A stretch of DNA of 64,000 nucleotides from Clostridium sp. C105KSO13 (GTDB lineage: Bacteria > Bacillota > Clostridia > Lachnospirales > Lachnospiraceae), in the NCBI RefSeq assembly GCF_001517425.1, contig NZ_FBWL01000163.1, forward strand, positions 1 to 64,000, given 5' to 3'. Made by a program: the position numbers and the translations under genes. Under the pieces are notes generated by a model, which was given only the letters and a program-made list of their open reading frames with translations, searched no databases and was not told where the DNA came from. Shown one piece after another: positions 16,431 to 24,697 of the stretch; position 1 is the stretch's first letter, and each line of letters begins with the position of its first letter.

Positions 16431-18899
16431 ATGAAAAATAAATTTGTAGTAACAGCATGTAGATTTCACACAAAAGAAAAAAACAAAATATTGATTATGG
16501 GCTGGTTCTGGGAAAATCAGATGAATGATAACCATATATCTATTCTTCTGGATCAAAGGAAATTATCTTTTACGGCAGAGGAGAGAGATGCTGTTATAGG
16601 TGAACTGAAGAGTAAAGATGGAATGCTTATAACGAAGAAATATTATTTATGGGCAGAGCTGCCCTCCAACTGGAAAGAAAGTAAAAAGCTGTATGTTATA
16701 AATACCTGTCAGGGGAAAGATGACACATCCTGCATAGTGCCAACCACAAAACTGGTAAAAATTGAACAAAGAATACCAAGGTTTATAGATAAAGGCAGTG
16801 TCAGCGGCAACGGATTCCGCATATCCGGATGGTATATTAATGATGGAAATGTTAAAATAAGCTTTCGGGATCCTTCGGGTAAGGAGTACCCAGTAGATTT
16901 AAAACGGAAGAAAAGGCCGGATGTCCTGCTGTCATATCCGGAAGCATCCGATACAGATGTGGTAGGTTTTACAGCAGTCTATAAGGGGACAGTTCCCAAA
17001 AGGGTTAAGGTGGAATTGAAATCCGGATCAAAAGAGACAGACCATACAGTAACCCTGATACCTTCACCCGCAGAAAAGAAACTGGAAAAGCTTAAAAATG
17101 GATATCGGAAGACAAAAGTATATTATCACCAATACGGTCCTGCCGAGACAGTCAGAAAGCTATGGGGAAAGGCTGCGAAGCGTGAGAATATAAGCTACAA
17201 GTTGTGGCTCAAGATGCAGACGCCTTCGAAAAGCGATCTGGAGGATCAGCGCAGGGTAAAGTTTGAATATATGCCAAAGATTTCTATTGTTGTTCCCTTG
17301 TATAAGACGCCGGAGAAATACCTGGCAGAGATGATGGAGTCTGTCCTGAACCAGACGTACTCAAATTGGGAGTTATGCCTGTCGGACGGAAGCGGTGCAG
17401 ATTCGACCATTCAGGAACTGCTAAAGAAATATGTAGGAGCGGATAAAAGGATAAAAGTAGTTTCTCATGAGAAGCCACTGCAGATATCTGATAACACAAA
17501 TGCAGCACTGGAAATTGCAACAGGAGATTATATCGCATTTGCAGATCACGATGACCTGCTTGCTCCCCACGCGTTGTATGAATGTGTCTATGAATTAAAC
17601 AAGGATAAAGATATCGACATTTTATATACAGACGAAGATAAGGTGGATATGAACGGCAGGGAACACTTCATGCCTCATTTTAAGCCGGATTTTAATATAG
17701 ACATGTTGAGGAGTGTAAATTATATCTGCCATCTTTTTGTTGTAAAACGGGAGATTTATGAAAAGGCAGGGATGCTGGATCAAAAATTTGACGGGGCACA
17801 GGACTATGATTTTGTACTGCGCTGTATAGAAAAGACGAAAAATATTAAACACATCCCAATGGTATTATACCACTGGCGTGCTCACAAAGATTCTACGGCA
17901 GAGAATCCTAAGAGCAAGAGATATGCTTTCGAGGCCGGAAAAAGGGCGATTGAGGCCCACTACAAACGTTTAGGAATCCTGGCAGAGGTATCTGCCACTA
18001 ATGTGGATGGCATATACCGCACAAAATATATTCTTACAGAAAAACCGATGGTTTCTGTTGTCATTCCAAACAAAGATCACATTGGTGATCTGGATAAGTG
18101 TATTCGCTCCCTTCAGGAAAAGAATGAATATGAGAATATGGAATACATTATTGTAGAAAATAACAGTACGGAGAAAGAAACCTTTGCTTATTATGAGGAA
18201 CTTGTGAAAAATGAGCCGAAAGCTAAGGTTGTGTTTTGGAAAGAAGAAGGCTTTAATTACCCTGCAATTAACAATCTGGGAGTAAAAGAGGCAAAGGGCG
18301 AGTACATTTTATTCTTGAATAACGACACGGAAATTCTACATGCTGATTGTATTGAGGAATTGCTGGGATATTGTATGCGCAAGGACGTGGGTGCAGTCGG
18401 TGCCAGACTATATTATGAGGATGGGACGATTCAGCATGCTGGTGTCATTGTGGGGCTGGGGGGAATCGCCGGCCATGCCTTTGTGGGCTATTCTTATGAT
18501 GACCCGGGATACTTTGGCAGAATTATGATGGCACAGGATTACAGTGCGGTTACGGCTGCGTGCATGATGGTGAAACGAACGGTATTTGAAGAGGTCGGTG
18601 GTTTTGACGAAGGATATGCAGTGGCTTTCAATGATATTGATTTGTGTTTGAAAATCCGCAGAGCAGGATATTTGATTGTTTATAATCCATATGCGGAACT
18701 GAAGCATTATGAGTCAAAATCAAGAGGTTATGAGGATACGGAAGAAAAGGTAATGAGGTTTAATTCTGAGATGGAACGTTTCAGTGACAGATGGAGCAGT
18801 TTTCTTGAGGAGGGAGATCCCTTCTACAGTCCGAATCTGACATTGGATAAAAATGATTTCAGTCTGAACGTAAACATGAGAAAAACAGGAGGTCGATAG
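16431..18899 (+). CDS. Dual-domain GT2 glycosyltransferase, probable rhamnosyltransferase
   Basis: An 822-residue protein in three parts. The N-terminal region of about 250 residues is beta-rich and of no known catalytic type. The first GT2 domain begins near residue 283 (KISIVVPLYKTPEKYL, with FADHDDLLAPHA as the DxD region). The second GT2 domain begins near residue 540 (VSVVIPNKDHIGDL, FLNNDTEI, and the acceptor-side GFDEGYAVAFNDIDLCLKI). Two catalytic domains in one chain suggest formation of two linkages of a repeating unit. It lies between the exporter genes and rfbD, which favours dTDP-rhamnose as donor. Specificity is inference. Confidence 0.82.
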   Translation: MKNKFVVTACRFHTKEKNKILIMGWFWENQMNDNHISILLDQRKLSFTAEERDAVIGELKSKDGMLITKKYYLWAELPSNWKESKKLYVINTCQGKDDTSCIVPTTKLVKIEQRIPRFIDKGSVSGNGFRISGWYINDGNVKISFRDPSGKEYPVDLKRKKRPDVLLSYPEASDTDVVGFTAVYKGTVPKRVKVELKSGSKETDHTVTLIPSPAEKKLEKLKNGYRKTKVYYHQYGPAETVRKLWGKAAKRENISYKLWLKMQTPSKSDLEDQRRVKFEYMPKISIVVPLYKTPEKYLAEMMESVLNQTYSNWELCLSDGSGADSTIQELLKKYVGADKRIKVVSHEKPLQISDNTNAALEIATGDYIAFADHDDLLAPHALYECVYELNKDKDIDILYTDEDKVDMNGREHFMPHFKPDFNIDMLRSVNYICHLFVVKREIYEKAGMLDQKFDGAQDYDFVLRCIEKTKNIKHIPMVLYHWRAHKDSTAENPKSKRYAFEAGKRAIEAHYKRLGILAEVSATNVDGIYRTKYILTEKPMVSVVIPNKDHIGDLDKCIRSLQEKNEYENMEYIIVENNSTEKETFAYYEELVKNEPKAKVVFWKEEGFNYPAINNLGVKEAKGEYILFLNNDTEILHADCIEELLGYCMRKDVGAVGARLYYEDGTIQHAGVIVGLGGIAGHAFVGYSYDDPGYFGRIMMAQDYSAVTAACMMVKRTVFEEVGGFDEGYAVAFNDIDLCLKIRRAGYLIVYNPYAELKHYESKSRGYEDTEEKVMRFNSEMERFSDRWSSFLEEGDPFYSPNLTLDKNDFSLNVNMRKTGGR

Positions 18900-18900
18900 C

Positions 18901-19746
18901 ATGAGAGTTTTGGTTACAGGAGCAAAGGGACAGCTGGGCAGCGATGTCATGACTGAGCTGGAAAAACACGGCCATGTCGGCATCGGTACCGATGTAGAAG
19001 AGATGGATATTACGGATCCGAAAAAAGTGGAAGAGGTGATTTCACAGGCTAATGTGGAAGCAGTGGTTCACTGTGCTGCTTATACCGCGGTGGATGCAGC
19101 AGAAGATAACGTGGAACTGTGCCGGAAGATCAATGCAGCAGGCACAGAAAATATTGCAAAGGTCTGCAAAGAGCACAAGCTGAAAATGATGTATATCAGT
19201 ACAGACTATGTATTTGACGGTCAGGGAGAACGTCCCTGGGAGCCGGATGATGAAAGACACCCTCTGAATGTATATGGACAGACCAAATATGAAGGTGAGC
19301 TGGCAGTGGAAGAAAATGTGGAAAAATTCTTCATTGTTCGGATTGCATGGGTGTTTGGCCTGAACGGAAAGAACTTTGTGAAGACGATGTTCAACCTGGG
19401 AAAGACAAAGGGTGAGGTGAGTGTGGTAAATGACCAGATTGGTTCTCCCACTTATACGCCGGACCTGGCAAGACTCCTGGTAGATATGATTGAGACAGAA
19501 CATTACGGACGTTACCATGCTACAAATGAAGGAATGTGTACATGGTATGAATTTGCCTGTGAGATTTTCAAACAGGCAGAAATGGATGTCAAGGTAACAC
19601 CTGTGACAAGCGAACAGTTCCCTGCCAAAGCGAAGAGGCCGTACAACAGTAGAATGAACAGAGGTAAGCTGGAAGAAAATGGATTTACACTTTTGCCAAA
19701 ATGGCAGGATGCATTGAAAAGATATCTTGCACTTATAGGCGAATAA
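18901..19746 (+). CDS. rfbD: dTDP-4-dehydrorhamnose reductase
   Basis: Last step of dTDP-L-rhamnose synthesis, using NAD(P)H. It has the N-terminal VTGAKGQLGSD dinucleotide loop, CAAYTAVDAAE, the STDYVFDG segment, the catalytic YGQTKYEGE Tyr/Lys pair and the conserved RIAWVFG. The length of 281 residues is normal. The ATG follows AGGAGGTCG, and the start lies 1 bp after the preceding stop. It is the last plus-strand gene before a convergent glycosyltransferase. Its likely terminator (19851-19892) lies inside that opposing gene. Confidence 0.95.
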   Translation: MRVLVTGAKGQLGSDVMTELEKHGHVGIGTDVEEMDITDPKKVEEVISQANVEAVVHCAAYTAVDAAEDNVELCRKINAAGTENIAKVCKEHKLKMMYISTDYVFDGQGERPWEPDDERHPLNVYGQTKYEGELAVEENVEKFFIVRIAWVFGLNGKNFVKTMFNLGKTKGEVSVVNDQIGSPTYTPDLARLLVDMIETEHYGRYHATNEGMCTWYEFACEIFKQAEMDVKVTPVTSEQFPAKAKRPYNSRMNRGKLEENGFTLLPKWQDALKRYLALIGE

Positions 19747-19761
19747 AGGAAATGAGAACTA

Positions 19762-20742
19762 TTATTTCTGCATAAGCTTTCTTGTGAACCAGTCCTTCGC
19801 ATAGGAGAAAGTATTGACGATTAATTCTATCTCAATATGGCAGTAATTAGGAAGGTGCCGTAAGTTAAACGGTACCTTCTTTTGCTTTTTTAAAGTCTTA
19901 AATCCCTCTGCAAGCCCATCTCTGTAATCCTTTGAAAATCCTTTTCTGCAGAAAAAGAGATATTTAATACAGTAACCTGCAGTCAGCGGAATAAAGTTCA
20001 AAATCAACTGGAGTATGGGCATATTTTTGTAATTCAAATATACACTGTTGCGTGCAGATAATTTTACCTTAAAGGAATTGTATTTGGAGCCGCTTGTACC
20101 ACTACCCACATGATAAACAAGCGCTGTGGGACAATATATATTTTGGTAGCCGTAGATTTTAGCACGGTATCCTACATCGATATCTTCCAGATAGGCAAAA
20201 TGGCTTTCATCAAAATATCCAATTTTTTTAAATACAGAGCGCCTGTAAATAGCGGCTCCCGCACAGGCTGTAAAAATGGGAGAGGACTTTATATAATTTG
20301 CGACAGAACGTCCGCTGCCGCGGCATATTCCCCAGCCGATAACCGTATAAAGGTCACCGGCGCTGTCAATGAACGCAGGGTGGTACATCTGTATCATCTT
20401 ACTGCTCACGGAAAAAATCCGGGGGGACCGGCTGATTGCTTTTATCATTTCTTCCACATAGTGGGAATCAACAGTTGTATCATTATTCAACAAAATTACA
20501 TAGGGTGTGCGGGCGAGGCGTATTCCCTCATTCACCGCTCTGCTGAAACCATAATTTTCCCCCAGGTCAATGACTTCGATTTGAGGATAATTTTCCTCCA
20601 TATAAGAAAGGCTGTCGTCAGTTGAGCCGTTATCTATGACTAAAATTTTAAAATCGGAAAAAGTCTGATTTTCCAACGAATCAAGACAAGGCTTCATAAA
20701 GTGCTTTCCGTTGTAATTGGGAATAATAATTGTAACATCCAT
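19762..20742 (-). CDS. GT2 glycosyltransferase, WbbL/rhamnosyltransferase type
   Basis: A 326-residue GT2 enzyme with TIIIPNYNGKHF, VIDNGSTDDSL, NYGFSRAVNEG, the ILLNNDTTV donor motif and the FAYLEDIDVGYR acceptor-site motif. A hydrophobic, basic stretch near residue 250-265 fits membrane association. It is the only polysaccharide gene of this block on the minus strand. It has a clear GGAGG site and a minus-strand TATAAT box at 20786-20781 with a poor -35 match. It converges with rfbD with only 15 bp between stops. A rhamnosyltransferase role follows from similarity of motifs and context only. Confidence 0.85.
   Translation of the reverse strand: MDVTIIIPNYNGKHFMKPCLDSLENQTFSDFKILVIDNGSTDDSLSYMEENYPQIEVIDLGENYGFSRAVNEGIRLARTPYVILLNNDTTVDSHYVEEMIKAISRSPRIFSVSSKMIQMYHPAFIDSAGDLYTVIGWGICRGSGRSVANYIKSSPIFTACAGAAIYRRSVFKKIGYFDESHFAYLEDIDVGYRAKIYGYQNIYCPTALVYHVGSGTSGSKYNSFKVKLSARNSVYLNYKNMPILQLILNFIPLTAGYCIKYLFFCRKGFSKDYRDGLAEGFKTLKKQKKVPFNLRHLPNYCHIEIELIVNTFSYAKDWFTRKLMQK
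19851..19892 (+). terminator. Plus-strand terminator embedded in the opposing coding region
   Basis: Eleven paired bases (19851-19861 with 19869-19879, one G-U) and a 7-base loop are followed by a T-rich run (TTTTGCTTTTTT). It lies 105 bp after the rfbD stop, inside the 3' part of the minus-strand glycosyltransferase gene. On that strand the T-run encodes a lysine-rich stretch. Confidence 0.75.
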
Positions 20743-20891
20743 TGATAAATATCCTCCGAATCAGTAGCTGAGATTTCTTTATTATAGCAGAGAATGAAGC
20801 AGGATGCTATTAATTCTTCCTAAAACACAAACAAACCAAAAACAAAGTTACAAATATGTTAAGGGTATGTTAAATACTGGAGAGATTGTAC

Positions 20892-20920
20892 TTGTCCTTT
20901 TTGGAAAAGTATTGTATCAT
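20892..20920 (+). promoter_or_regulatory. SigA-type promoter of the initiating sugar transferase
   Basis: TTGTCC (20892-20897), 17-bp spacer, TATCAT (20915-20920), 36 bp before the GTG start at 20956. It sits in the 204-bp gap shared with the divergent glycosyltransferase gene. Confidence 0.55.
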
Positions 20921-20955
20921 ATAACAGATAAATCAAGAAAAGCAGGGTGGAATCG

Positions 20956-22359
20956 GTGATTAAAGATAATCAGAAATATTTCAACCGAATACAGGTCGTG
21001 GCAGACGGGTTGATTATTATTATATCATATATTTTGGCATGGTATCTTCGTTTCAGGAGCGGGCTTTTTGTCCTGGATGAATGGTATCTTCCGTTGGAAA
21101 CTTATCTGCGGGCATTAACCTATGTAGTTCCCGGCTATTTGGTGCTATATGGGGTTTTTCAATTATATACACCAAAAAGGGTACAGGGGAGAAGACTGGA
21201 AGCATGGCACATTACACAGGCAAATGTAATCGGTCTGTTAGGCTTTATTCTGGTGCTGTATTTGACAAAGGAACAGAATTTTGCCCGAATGATGCTGTTC
21301 ATATTTTTTCTTGTCAATGTCTTTCTTGAAATACTGGTTCGAAATCTGATACGTATGTTTCTGCGGAATATCAGGAAAAACGGACACAATCAGAAGTACT
21401 TGATTCTGGTTGGATACAGCCGGGCAGCGGAGCAGTATATTGACAGAATCACGGCGAACCCGGAATGGGGATATTCTATTAGAGGAATTCTGGATGACCA
21501 TCATCCAAGAGGCATGGAATACAAAGGAGTGAAGGTAATCGGCAGCATTGACAATCTAATGATTATTCTTCCGCAGAATACTGTAGATGAGATTGCTATC
21601 ACCTTGGGACTTGAGGAATATCATAAGCTTGAATATATTGTAAACATGTGCGAGAAATCCGGTGTTCATACCCAGTTTATCCCTGATTACAATAACATGA
21701 TTCCTACCAAACCCTATACAGAAGATTTACTTGGACTGCCGGTTGTAAATATCCGTCATGTTCCGCTGAACAACACAGTCAATAAGGCTGCAAAGAGGGC
21801 AGTGGATATCTTTGGAGCTGTCTTTGCGCTGGTTTTATTTTCCCCGGTCATGCTGCTCACAGCCTTAGCAATCAAGCTGACTTCGACCGGGCCGCTTATA
21901 TTCAAGCAGGAGAGAGTGGGACTTCAGAACAGTTCCTTTGCCATGTACAAGTTTCGATCCATGGTTGTACAGGATGCAGGCAATGAGAAGAATAGATGGA
22001 CAACCAAAGATGACCCGCGGGTTACGAAAGTAGGAAAATTCATAAGAAAAACAAGTATTGATGAATTACCACAGCTTTGGAATGTGCTTAAAGGGAACAT
22101 GAGTCTGGTAGGGCCAAGACCGGAACGGCCTTTGTTTGTCGAAAAATTTAAAGAAGAAATTCCAAGGTATATGATAAAGCACCAGGTGCGTCCGGGTCTT
22201 ACCGGATGGGCTCAGGTCAACGGATACAGGGGGGATACTTCCATAAGGAAGCGTATCGAGTTTGACTTGTACTATATTGAGAATTGGACAATTGGTTTTG
22301 ACTTTAAGATATTGTTTCTGACTTTTTTCAAAGGCTTCGTCAATAAAAATGCTTATTAA
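20956..22359 (+). CDS. Polyprenyl-phosphate sugar-1-phosphate transferase (WbaP/WcaJ/CpsE type)
   Basis: Starts polysaccharide assembly by moving a sugar-1-phosphate from a nucleotide sugar to undecaprenyl phosphate. The N-terminal half has about four transmembrane helices and a CoA-binding-like soluble domain (LILVGYSRAAEQYI). The C-terminal Bac_transf domain (from about residue 275) has the membrane hairpin, FAMYKFRSM, DELPQLWNVLKGNMSLVGPRPE and RPGLTGWAQVNGY. GTG 20956 is chosen because AGGGTGG lies 7 bases upstream; GTG 20947 is in frame but overlaps that site. The sugar is probably a hexose, but its identity is not readable. Confidence 0.9.
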   Translation: MIKDNQKYFNRIQVVADGLIIIISYILAWYLRFRSGLFVLDEWYLPLETYLRALTYVVPGYLVLYGVFQLYTPKRVQGRRLEAWHITQANVIGLLGFILVLYLTKEQNFARMMLFIFFLVNVFLEILVRNLIRMFLRNIRKNGHNQKYLILVGYSRAAEQYIDRITANPEWGYSIRGILDDHHPRGMEYKGVKVIGSIDNLMIILPQNTVDEIAITLGLEEYHKLEYIVNMCEKSGVHTQFIPDYNNMIPTKPYTEDLLGLPVVNIRHVPLNNTVNKAAKRAVDIFGAVFALVLFSPVMLLTALAIKLTSTGPLIFKQERVGLQNSSFAMYKFRSMVVQDAGNEKNRWTTKDDPRVTKVGKFIRKTSIDELPQLWNVLKGNMSLVGPRPERPLFVEKFKEEIPRYMIKHQVRPGLTGWAQVNGYRGDTSIRKRIEFDLYYIENWTIGFDFKILFLTFFKGFVNKNAY

Positions 22360-22386
22360 AGCAGACAGTAATAAGGGGTATTAAAT

Positions 22387-23652
22387 ATGTCAAGAAAGAA
22401 ATCCAAAGGTAGATTGACAAGGCAGCAGCGTGTCTTGCTGCACAAGAAAAAAATGAGAAAAAGAATTCTCCTTCTCGTACTGGAAATCCTTATTCTTATA
22501 ATTCTGGGTACAGCCGCATATGGGATGTCCAAACTGGACAAACTTGATTTTCAGAAGCTCAATAAGAAAAACCTGGAGATCTATCAGGACACAGGGAACT
22601 ATACGAATATCGCACTTTTCGGACTAGACTCCAGAGGGGAGGATTGGGACGCGGAAGAGGGCGTGAGAAGCGATACTATTATGATCGTGAGCATAAATAA
22701 TAAGACTAAGGCTGTAAAAGTAGTATCTGTATTCAGAGATACTTTGACCCAGCAGGGTGACGGATCCTATGAGAAGGCAAATGCAGCTTATTCCTACGGC
22801 GGACCGGAGAAGGCCATTGCTCTTTTGAACCGTAACTTTGATTTGGATATCCAGAAATATGTATCTATAAATTTCAATGCGCTGGCGGATGTAATAGATC
22901 TTCTGGGCGGAATCGAAGTTGATCTGAAGACTCCTAAGGAAGTAGAGTATGTGAATGGATATGGCACTGAGACCTCTGAGGTAGTCGGACGCAGCACGAC
23001 CCAGCTGACGCAGACGGGAAAGCAGACACTTGATGGAATTCAGGCAGTTTCTTATGCCCGAATCAGATACCAGGTTTTTGACGGAGACCCCAATGACGGG
23101 ACTGATTACAGGAGAGCAGAGCGACAGAGACTTGTGCTGCAGCAGGTCGTTGAAAAGGCAAAAAAAGCAAGTCTTCCTACCTTAAATAGAATTATTGACC
23201 GGGTGCTGCCCCAGGTCTCAACGAACCTTTCCACCTCAGATTTCATGGGAATGGCGGCTAATGGGACAAAATATGAGCTTGGGGAAATGAAGGGATTTCC
23301 CTTTGATGTTACGACTTCAGAAAATGTATCAGGGCTTCAGGGCTCTTATGTTGTGGCTATCGGATTTGCAGATAATGCAAAGCAGCTTCACAAATTTCTG
23401 TTTGACAAAGATGATTATCAGCCTTCGGCCAAAGTACAGGAGATTAACGAGGATATAGTATACCTTACAGGTATAGACGGTGATGACTATGAAGCACCGC
23501 CTGCAGATGACCAGGGCAGTACAGACAGCGGTGGGGACTATTCGGATGACAGTGGATATACAGATGACACCGGTTATACGGATGAAAGCAGTTACACAGA
23601 TGACAGCGGCTATTTTGACGATGGTACAGGCTATGGGGATTATGGATACTAG
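22387..23652 (+). CDS. LytR-CpsA-Psr family glycopolymer ligase
   Basis: LCP enzymes transfer lipid-linked glycopolymers to peptidoglycan on the outer membrane face. There is a basic cytoplasmic N terminus, one transmembrane helix (about 26-46), then the LCP domain. Its motifs include NIALFGLDSRG, RSDTIMIVSIN, SVFRDT with the catalytic Arg, KANAAYSYGGPE, YARIRYQVFDGD and DYRRAERQR. The last 40 residues are a low-complexity tail of Ser/Asp/Tyr/Thr/Gly repeats. A GT2 gene follows 10 bp downstream, and a second LCP gene comes after that, with a similar sequence and a related tail. Confidence 0.92.
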   Translation: MSRKKSKGRLTRQQRVLLHKKKMRKRILLLVLEILILIILGTAAYGMSKLDKLDFQKLNKKNLEIYQDTGNYTNIALFGLDSRGEDWDAEEGVRSDTIMIVSINNKTKAVKVVSVFRDTLTQQGDGSYEKANAAYSYGGPEKAIALLNRNFDLDIQKYVSINFNALADVIDLLGGIEVDLKTPKEVEYVNGYGTETSEVVGRSTTQLTQTGKQTLDGIQAVSYARIRYQVFDGDPNDGTDYRRAERQRLVLQQVVEKAKKASLPTLNRIIDRVLPQVSTNLSTSDFMGMAANGTKYELGEMKGFPFDVTTSENVSGLQGSYVVAIGFADNAKQLHKFLFDKDDYQPSAKVQEINEDIVYLTGIDGDDYEAPPADDQGSTDSGGDYSDDSGYTDDTGYTDESSYTDDSGYFDDGTGYGDYGY

Positions 23653-23662
23653 GGGGAGATAA

Positions 23663-24586
23663 ATGAATATTAAGAAGGTAGACGTTATCATACCGACTTA
23701 TAAGCCGGATGAAAAGTTTGAACAATTAATAAGGAGTCTGCTGCATCAGACATTTTCGGTACAGAAGATTATTGTAGTCAATACAAAAACAGAGACGTTC
23801 CCCTGGGATATTGTAGGGTTTGACAGACGCATTGTGGTGAAGGAAATAAATAAAAGTCAGTTTGACCACGGCGGTACCAGACGTATGGCTGCAGGGCTGT
23901 CAGACTCGGAAGTCATAGTATGCATGACCCAGGATGCCGTACCCGGGGATAAACGACTGATCGAAAATTTAATTGCCCCCTTTGCTGATGACAGTGTAGG
24001 GTGTACTTATGCAAGACAGCTGCCGGATGAAACAAGTGATGTGGTTGAGAGATATACAAGAGAATTCAACTACCCCCAGGCAAGTTGCGTGAAAAATATG
24101 GATTCAGTGAAAGCTTTGGGAATTAAAGCTTTTTTCTGCTCCAATGTATGTGCAGCTTATCGAAGATCCTGTTATGAAGAGGCGGGCGGATTTGTAAAGC
24201 GTGCCATATTTAATGAAGATATGATTATGGCAGCCAGTATAATGAAGCTGGGATATCAATGTGTATATGCGGCAGAGGCAAAGGTAGTGCACTCCCACAA
24301 TTATACATGTATACAACAGTTTAAAAGAAATTTTGACCTGGCGGTATCCCAGGCTGATCACCCAGAAATATTTGAAGGTATTCCATCTGAAAAAGAAGGT
24401 ATCCGGCTCGTAAAAAAGACCGCGGCATATCTCATCAGCGTAAGAAAACCCTGGCTGGTTATAAAACTGGCTGTGAACAGTGGCTTTAAGTATGCAGGAT
24501 ACCTCCTGGGGACAAATTATAAAAGACTGCCGTCGAAACTTGTGGTGAAGTGTTCTTCCAATCCCAGATATTGGGCAAAAGCTTAA
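23663..24586 (+). CDS. GT2 glycosyltransferase, probable rhamnosyltransferase
   Basis: A 307-residue GT2 enzyme with VDVIIPTYKPDEKF at the N terminus, the KSQFDHGGTRRMA motif seen in many rhamnosyltransferases and CMTQDAVPGD as the metal site. A later FFCSNVCAAYRRS and FNEDMIMAA region forms the acceptor side. It starts 10 bp after the first LCP gene with a GGGGGAGA site and is probably co-transcribed with it. Lying between two glycopolymer ligases, it may act on the linkage region of the polymer; this is inference. Confidence 0.85.
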   Translation: MNIKKVDVIIPTYKPDEKFEQLIRSLLHQTFSVQKIIVVNTKTETFPWDIVGFDRRIVVKEINKSQFDHGGTRRMAAGLSDSEVIVCMTQDAVPGDKRLIENLIAPFADDSVGCTYARQLPDETSDVVERYTREFNYPQASCVKNMDSVKALGIKAFFCSNVCAAYRRSCYEEAGGFVKRAIFNEDMIMAASIMKLGYQCVYAAEAKVVHSHNYTCIQQFKRNFDLAVSQADHPEIFEGIPSEKEGIRLVKKTAAYLISVRKPWLVIKLAVNSGFKYAGYLLGTNYKRLPSKLVVKCSSNPRYWAKA

Positions 24587-24626
24587 TAATATATTTGCAA
24601 TTCATTACGGTTCAGTCATCTTGTGA

Positions 24627-24655
24627 TTGAAGTTCGTGCAATAGTATTGTATGAT
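24627..24655 (+). promoter_or_regulatory. SigA-type promoter of the second LCP gene
   Basis: TTGAAG (24627-24632), 17-bp spacer, TATGAT (24650-24655), 42 bp before the ATG at 24698. Confidence 0.55.
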
Positions 24656-24697
24656 AAAGTGTATTATGTAATCAATAATTGTTAGAAAGGGATTACA

